From: Cryptomeria japonica
Lineage: Eukaryota; Streptophyta; Pinopsida; Cupressales; Cupressaceae
NCBI RefSeq assembly: GCF_030272615.1
Contig: NC_081409.1
Coordinates: forward strand, 880,001,220-880,065,219
Length of the DNA stretch: 64,000 nt
Direction: 5' to 3'
The notes beneath the pieces were generated by a model. That model did not search any database. It was not told the origin of the DNA and saw only the letters and a list, made by a program, of their open reading frames with translations. Position 1 is the stretch's first letter, and each line of letters opens with the position of its first letter. Made by a program: the position numbers and the translations under genes. Below, one piece after another: positions 58,081 through 64,000 of the stretch.

Positions 58081-59569
58081 GATTGTTTTCTGAGATTTTG
58101 GTGTTTTGCCTTAAGTTTTTAATGCTGATGTATGATTTTTTGAAGTAACAAATGCAAGCACAACACAAAATACATAACCATTTTTGCCTAATCTAAACAA
58201 TAAGTGTATAATCTACGAGGATGTGTTCAAATCCCCAATGTTTCGATAGGATTGGTCACAAAGAATACACTTCAAAAAGACTCTTTATTCAAGGGTCATA
58301 AGTAATACCATAGCCCACTAGTCTCGATACTCTGTCAGCTCAAACAACCGTGTCACCCACTAGAGGGCACCCATTTTTTTTGCCTTTTGCCAGAAATTAA
58401 CTCAAAGTAAATTGCTTCACAATTGAGTAGTTATCTTGGGAGATATATGGTGAGTAATCTTGGGGGTAGATTCTTCCCCACCCTTGCACTATGATATTAC
58501 AAATGTCTGGTTACTGACTCAGCTCAAAGCTTCTATTTCTAAGGTTCGTAATTAGGCTTCCTATTTAGCCGTTAGTGATAAACTCCTTCAGGAGGCTTCC
58601 CAACCTTTAGAACAAAGGCTTTACATATCTCAAGAATACTGGGGGAAGGCTAATCGCTATGTGCAAATGTTGAAAAGGACTTTTGTCACTTTCCACTTTT
58701 GATAATAGTGGGTTGCAAGACTTGGCGTCAGAGCCATTTCCCACTTAGGTCGTTCCATTCACACCGACCATGAATGGCTTTAAGAGTTTTTAAACCCCTC
58801 GAGAAGGCAGGCCTACTAAAGGATGTAAATGCAATATGACTGAAAGCGTAAGAGTAGGTTGGCTTTTTGATCACCCAGTTAAGGGGAGAGCATATACCTT
58901 CTACTTTCAAGACAAGGCAAACAAGGTTCTTTTTACCTTTCAAGTCAATGATTTGGTAAGATCTATATGGAGATGTTGCTCCATGAAAACATGGTGTTCC
59001 TTTTAACTTTCCAATGCAATGGTTTTCTGATCTATTGAAAAGAAATGGTCAACAAAGCAAAATTTTGATCTTGGGGGTCAACAAAAGAAATTGATAAAAG
59101 GGGAAGAACTTCCCTCTTTGATTGCAAATGACCTCTGAACTTGTGTGATTTTTTACTTTGCACAAATTAAAATGAATCCTTTTATGCACCAAAGGATGGT
59201 GAAGTTATTTTTAACCCTTTTGATTGTAAAACTTGAAAATTTGATTTGTTCCTTTTAGAGCTCAAATTGAGAATTTTTCTCCTAAAAATGTAAGAAAAGA
59301 TTGTTTTTATGGTTCTTTTTATTTGCCCAAAATAAAGGTGAGTTCAATTTTATTTAACAAGAGTTAAAAGACTTTAAATTCTAACTAACTTAACTAAGTT
59401 AGTAAAAATTCAAACTATTTATAGCTCTAAAAATAACACTAAGCTCATCCCTACAATAAGATGTTAGAAATCCTACAAAATATCAACACAAAATAGTTAA
59501 AAAGATTTTGGATTTGGTGGACTTCTACAAGTCTAACTTTAAGTTCGGTTACAATTTTCTTTTTGTTTT

Positions 59570-59880
59570 ATGTCTGTGATGCACTATAGAATAGACTGTA
59601 CACGCTACAAGATGGCTGTGATGCGCTATCTGACACACTCGATGCACGAATCTGTTTTGTGGATGCGTTGCTCTATTTTTTGGATGCGTTGCTCTGTTTT
59701 TCTTCTATGCTGAGACCTACAAGAAAAGTTAGTAAAGGCGATGCACTAATCTAAGAACTTTACACGCTAGAGTATAAACCCCACATGCCAAACAAAATAA
59801 AGGATGTGCTATAATGTTAGCGAGATGGACTACAAAATATGCTCCATGCACTGATTCTTGTTTCCCGTGTACCTACAAAA
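59570..59880 (-). repeat. Second, more degraded TAGCGCAT motif cluster in the leader
   Basis: Minus strand: TAGTGCATC, TAGCGTGTACAG, TAGCGCATCACAG, CAACGCATCC (twice) and TAGTGCATCG, just downstream of the primer-binding site. Confidence 0.6.
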
Positions 59881-59919
59881 GTGGTTAGATTCAAAAATTG
59901 ATTTAATATATGGGGTCGG

Positions 59920-59937
59920 GCCCCACGGTGGGCGCCA
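59920..59937 (-). other. Primer-binding site of the Tat element
   Basis: The minus strand reads TGGCGCCCACCGTGGGGC, four bases (TTTC) after the LTR end CACACA. TGGCGCC-type PBS fixes the element orientation as minus. Confidence 0.85.
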
Positions 59938-59941
59938 GAAA

Positions 59942-61356
59942 TGTGTGCGGGAAAAGCAAGTCAATAGAACTTAAAATGTGAAAAATGAAGCCCAAGGAGA
60001 CTTGTCCACACACCCATAGGACTTCTTGGTGCAAGATATGGAGTCATGAAGGATGACTCAGCTTCCCAAGGTTGGTTCCATGGTTCTCTATCTCACAAGG
60101 TCCCTCAAACCAATTTCTCTAATCTCAGATCACTTAGCAAAGTGGTTTAGGGATGACAAATGCAAGAACGAGGGATGCTTTGGTTGATTTTAACATGAGA
60201 ATGCAACCTATCTATGCATGATCCTACAAATGAAACGAGCTAGATTATAAGATGACAAGATTAGTAGTGATACTATCCTAATCATGATATACTAGTTATA
60301 TAGTTAAGCTAGTGATAAAAGAAGCAATCTAAAATGATTATTAGATTAATTCTTATTTGCAAAGAGAGAGACTAAATGTGATAAAATTGAGCATAAGTAT
60401 CATACTAAGAGCTTGTGTGTTTTTTTTGGGAGGAGAGAGAGCTCTATTTATAGTGAAAATAAGGCAATGGATGGCTAGGATTGAAAGAGTTTATCAAAGG
60501 TCAAGATTGAAAGTTATCAATCCATGTTTGCAATTTGCACCAATGAAATGGTGACAATTGTCAACATAAGACTGGCTGAGAGGGGAGGGTGGAAACATTA
60601 AATGCCTAAGAAGACCTCATGGTTACCCTAGGGGGTAAGGGTTAAGGTTAGGTTAGGATTACCCATTGGATAAAGCTTTTACCCAATGGATAAACTCTTG
60701 TGCAAAGGATTAAGGACTAACCATGGTCAAAGCAATAAATGCTTGATGAGACCCTTGGGTTACATGGAGGTTGAGTTTAGAGAAAGTATTTAATCATGTT
60801 GGAGGGTTGAGTTAACCATTAATGGTTTGGAAGACTTTCAAAGTTAAGTTGTTGAAGCCTTTAATGGTTTTCAAAGACTTTGAGGGTTTGAGAAGTGACT
60901 TCCCCTTGCTTAGGGATGTGACAATATTTAGGAGATGGGTTAGGTTAATTTAGAAGTGATTAGAAGAATCTAGAAGGAGGTTTAGAGAGGCAAGTGGGAG
61001 ATGTAGGATTTTGCAAGTGGATGGAGAAATAATAGGATTTAATTGAAATAAAGTTAATTTAATTCAATTTGGTTGCAATTTGGTGAATTGAATAAATTAG
61101 ATTTATTCAATTTAGGGTAAACTATTTAATTAAATTTGAATTTAATTAAAAAGTGGATAGAAGGGATTTAATTGAATAAAATGATTTATCCCATTAAATG
61201 GTAAAAGAGGTTTATTGAATTTAATTTAAATAAATTGAGTAATTTACTTAATTTAAATAGAGGAATGTGAGTGATTCAATTAAATTGGATTTAATTAAAT
61301 AGAGGAATGAACATAAAATATTCATTTAGAAATATGGTCATTTTTATATGTCTACA
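59942..61356 (-). repeat. 5' LTR of the Tat element (right copy)
   Basis: Minus strand TGTAGACATATAAAAATGAC (61356) to CCGCACACA (59942). A TATA box CTATAAATAG at 60453-60444 is followed by GAGCTCTC. It has a 21-base stretch near 61090 absent from the other LTR. Flanked by CATCC (61357-61361) versus CATTC at the other end. Confidence 0.95.
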
Positions 61357-61432
61357 CATCCATTATAGGGATATAAACATGTCTAAAAGGATAATTAGGC
61401 TCAATTACCAATAGGCTCATGTTATGTTTACA

Positions 61433-61481
<49 letters not shown>

Positions 61482-62095
61482 AATGAGGAAGAGATAAAAG
61501 AGAGGGGACAAGGAGATATCTTAATATATAGAGTGGGGAGGGAGAGGGGGAGGGAGAGATATTGATAAAGGGTGATATAGAGAGATAGAGAGGGATGGGG
61601 AAATAGATAAAGACATAGGGAGAGATAGAGAGAAATAAAGAGATATAGGTAGAGATAAAGATATGGATAGAGACGGATGGAGGGAGAGATGGAGTGAATA
61701 AGAGAGATAGGGGGCTAAGAGGGGGAGAGGAAGTGATATAGATAGAGGAAGATATAGAGAGATAGAGATGGATTGGGTAGAGAAACAAAGAGATAGGGAG
61801 ATAGAGGTAGAGAGATACATATAGAAAGAGATAAAGTGAGTAGCAAGATATAGATAGAGATATAAGGGAGAAACACTGACTGTCCTTATATGAGTGAGAG
61901 AAATTGATATGGATAGAGAGATAGACAAGGAGATAGAAATATCTAAATAGATAGAGGGAAATAGAAGTAGAGATATATAAAAGAGGGGGTGATAGGGAGA
62001 GAGGGGGGAGAGAGATATTGATAAAAAGAGGGAGAAATAGGGATGCAAAGGAGAGATAAAGAGAGATATAACTTGAGAAAGATAGAAGGTGGGGA
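61433..62095 (+). repeat. (GA)n microsatellite with long degenerate GAGATAGA tail
   Basis: Pure (AG)n at about 61434-61478, then 600 bases of purine-rich GAGATAGAGAGATAGGGA-type variants. The long minus-strand ORFs here (61417-62048) are Ser/Leu/Ile/Tyr-rich translations of this repeat and not genes. Confidence 0.9.
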
Positions 62096-62498
62096 AAGAG
62101 GATTTTAAAAGTTAAATAGTGATATTATTCAAATTTCCAAATAATATATCTTAACACCCATTATTCATATATTATATATTTAAGATAATAGTTATTAAAA
62201 AATAAAAAATAAATAGAAGGCTTTGAAAACGTAATTTATTGTTTATATTTTTTATTACTTTGAAACTAAATTTAATATACATGTTATAATATAATAATAA
62301 TTAAAATAAAAAATTACCAGTAAAAAAATAAAAGAATATATATATATATATATATAATTTTTAAAAGTTAGATAAATATATAATTAACTAATTATAAATT
62401 ACATTTTAAATAATATAAGTAGAGATCCTATTCCTTTAATTTTAGATATTTATTTTAATTAAATTACTAAGATTTAGATTGGAGAAAACATTAGTAAT
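62096..62498. other. AT-rich, nothing recognised
   Basis: Includes a short (AT)n run near 62338. No gene. Confidence 0.5.
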
Positions 62499-62662
62499 AA
62501 ATTTAAAGACATAATGTACAACCTGAGTTGGCCTAGTGGTGGAGAGCTTGTGCTCTTGAAATAGAGGTCACAAGTTCAAATCCCACAAAGGGGGTAGGGT
62601 ATGTACACCTTATTGGCTTCAGCCTATTACCTATAAAATAAAAATAAAAATTTAAAGATAAT
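62499..62662 (+). repeat. tRNA-derived SINE with target-site duplication
   Basis: Body 62521-62650. Pol III A box TGGCCTAGTGG (62529-62539) and B box AGTTCAAATCC (62573-62583) sit within a tRNA-like head. A short tail (GTACACCTTATTGGCTTC...) ends in AAAATAAAAATAAAAA. Flanking direct repeats AAATTTAAAGACATAAT (62499-62515) and AAATTTAAAGATAAT (62648-62662) are the likely target duplication. Confidence 0.75.
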
Positions 62663-62961
62663 ATTTTATTATTAATGAAATGATATATATTAATAAAGAA
62701 ATATATTTTAATTAATTTGTATTATATTTATTATTAGAAAACAATTTATAAGATAATATTTTTTTATTTTAATTGATTGTAATAATTTTTAATTATTATT
62801 TGTAATTTCTAATAGACATAAATATTTTAAATAATTTTAAAAGTTAAATCTAAATTAAAAATAAAAATAGAATAAACTAAATGTAAAATAAAACTATATC
62901 AAAATTAAAATATTAATAAAAATAGCAATTTTAAGAAATAAATAATTAAATTCTTAAGTAA
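62663..62961. other. AT-rich, nothing recognised
   Basis: Very AT-rich spacer between the SINE and the tandem repeat. Confidence 0.5.
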
Positions 62962-64000
62962 ATTATAAAATTATAATATTGAGGATAAATATAATTAATT
63001 GTTAAATAAATTAATAAAAAACTAAGAAATTAGTATAAAAATTAAATATAAGTATAATTAATTTCTCTAGAAAATTGAATTTAAAATATATATCAAATTA
63101 ATTAAAAATAAGAAATTAGTATAAATGCTAAATATAATTTTGTTCAATGTTCATTAGAGCTGCACAAACCTTTAAACATGTGAGGTGCAGAGTTAATTCA
63201 GAAAATTTACTTTTAGGGGAAGATCACCAATAGTTGAGCATGCACCAATTGTTGTGAGGGTTGTTGATACTTTTTGCTCCAACAATAGTAGAAATAAAAA
63301 CTATTGTTTGAAACATAAAATATCAATTTTTCGCGTGTTTATAAAATTATAATATTGAGGATAAATATAATTAATTGTTAAATAAATTAATTAAAAACTA
63401 ATAAATTAGCATAAAAATTAAATATAAGTATAATTAATTTCTCTAGAAAATTAAATTTAAAATATATATCAAATTAATTAAAAATAAGAAATTAGTATAA
63501 ATGCTAAATATAATTTTGTTCAATGTTCATTAGAGCTGCACAAACCTTTAAACATGTGAGGTGCACAGTTAATTCAGAAAATTTACCTTTAGGGGAAGAT
63601 CACCAATAGTTGAGCATGCACCAATTGTTGTGAGGGTTGTTGATACTTTTTGCTCCAACAATAGTAGAAATAAAAACTATTGTTTGAAACATAAAATATC
63701 AATTTTTCGTGTGTTTATAAAATTATAATATTGAGGATAAATGTAATTAATTGTTAAATAAATTAATAAAAAATTAAGAAATTAGCATAAAAATTAAATA
63801 TAAGTATAATTAATTTCTCTAGAAAATTGAATTTAAAATATATATCAAATTAATTAAAAATAAGAAATTAGTATAAATGCTAAATATAATTTTGTTCAAT
63901 GTTCATTAGAGCTGCACAAACCTTTAAACATGTGAGGTACAGAGTTAATTCAGAAAATTTACTTTTAGGGGTAGATCACCAATAGTTGAGCATGCACCAA
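62962..64000. repeat. 376-bp tandem repeat, at least 2.7 copies, runs off the window
   Basis: TTATAATATTGAGGATAAAT starts at 62971, 63347 and 63723, exactly 376 bases apart. Each unit has an AT-rich half and a more complex half (AGAGCTGCACAAACC, ATGTGAGGTGCAGAG, GATCACCAATAGTTGAGCAT, TTTTTGCTCCAACAATAG). Copies differ by only a few bases. No coding potential; satellite-like. Confidence 0.9.

Larger units (their letters stand above)
56840..59919 (-). other. Tat 5' leader, about 3.1 kb, non-coding
   Basis: Between PBS and Gag. No domain recognised; short minus-strand ORFs (57237-57431, 57500-57694, 58728-58943) lack motifs. It holds two clusters of TAGCGCATAGG-like words on the transcribed strand, described separately. 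Confidence 0.6.
32921..61356 (-). mobile_element. 28.4-kb Ty3/gypsy (Tat-type) LTR retrotransposon with nested element
   Basis: Minus-strand element bounded by LTRs of 1394 and 1415 bases with TG...CA ends. A TGGCGCC-type PBS lies by the right LTR and a purine tract by the left LTR. Flanking 5-mers are CATTC and CATCC. Minus-strand domains in order: Gag, protease, G-patch linker, RT, RNase H, second (aRNH) RNase H, integrase; no chromodomain. The second RNase H, the large size, the 3-kb leader and the antisense ORF after integrase are hallmarks of the Tat/Ogre group. Without the nested 10-kb element it would be about 18.4 kb. LTRs look nearly identical by eye, yet gag-pol carries many stops, so the copy is not autonomous now. 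Confidence 0.9.

Noticed and set aside
61434-61478. CRISPR-like regular repeat
   Set aside because: Simple dinucleotide repeat in plant DNA; no spacers.
61417-62048. Long minus-strand ORFs (123 and 175 codons) rich in Ser, Leu, Ile and Tyr
   Set aside because: They are the complement of the (GA)n microsatellite and its GAGATAGA tail.

Overview
This is nuclear plant DNA, and every recognisable sequence points to a large, repeat-filled genome, most likely a gymnosperm such as a conifer (inference). The window is AT-rich. It has no clearly intact host gene, but it holds plant-specific gene remnants (two DUF247/UPF0481 copies and a polyphenol oxidase), L1-type LINE and Ty1/copia fragments, a small GAG-only LTR retrotransposon, a tRNA-derived SINE, and a Ty3/gypsy element of the Tat type that spans 28.4 kb of the 64 kb.

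Layout. 1-2160: AT-rich, nothing recognised. 2165-14560: two homologous arms, each with a LINE 3' fragment followed by a decayed DUF247 gene on the minus strand. Arm 2 also carries a 1.2-kb repeat on both sides of its LINE piece, and a minus-strand LINE RNase H remnant lies between the arms. 15873-16277: what look like two 3'-terminal exons of an unidentified gene. 18090-18760: a copia integrase fragment. 19349-25414: a polyphenol oxidase pseudogene (minus), cut in two by a 3.2-kb LTR element on the plus strand (19826-23062). 25.6-32.9 kb: intergenic, with several local tandem duplications.

32921-61356 is one LTR retrotransposon on the minus strand. It has LTRs of about 1.4 kb, a TGGCGCC-type primer-binding site, a purine tract and a near-perfect 5-bp target duplication. 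In transcription order it carries a 3-kb leader, Gag, protease, a G-patch linker, reverse transcriptase/RNase H, a second 'archaeal-type' RNase H and integrase. On the opposite strand it carries a plant-mobile-domain (PMD) gene with its own TATA box and intron. A second element of about 10 kb (about 42944-52930) has jumped into its pol frame. It carries two convergent genes, a transposase-like protein of about 967 codons with a candidate D-D-E/D triad and a multi-exon proline-rich accessory protein, and GGGCCC-rich arrays towards both ends. I could not assign this nested element to a named superfamily; it is the best candidate here for something undescribed.

61.4-64 kb: a (GA)n microsatellite with a long GA-rich tail, a SINE with target duplications, and a 376-bp tandem repeat running off the right edge.

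The region is a stack of insertions: host gene, then LTR element; older repeats, then Tat element, then DNA-transposon-like element. Most genes are inactivated by nonsense changes with the reading frame otherwise kept. In the antisense PMD gene every stop is TAG, as expected for deamination at methylated CAG sites.
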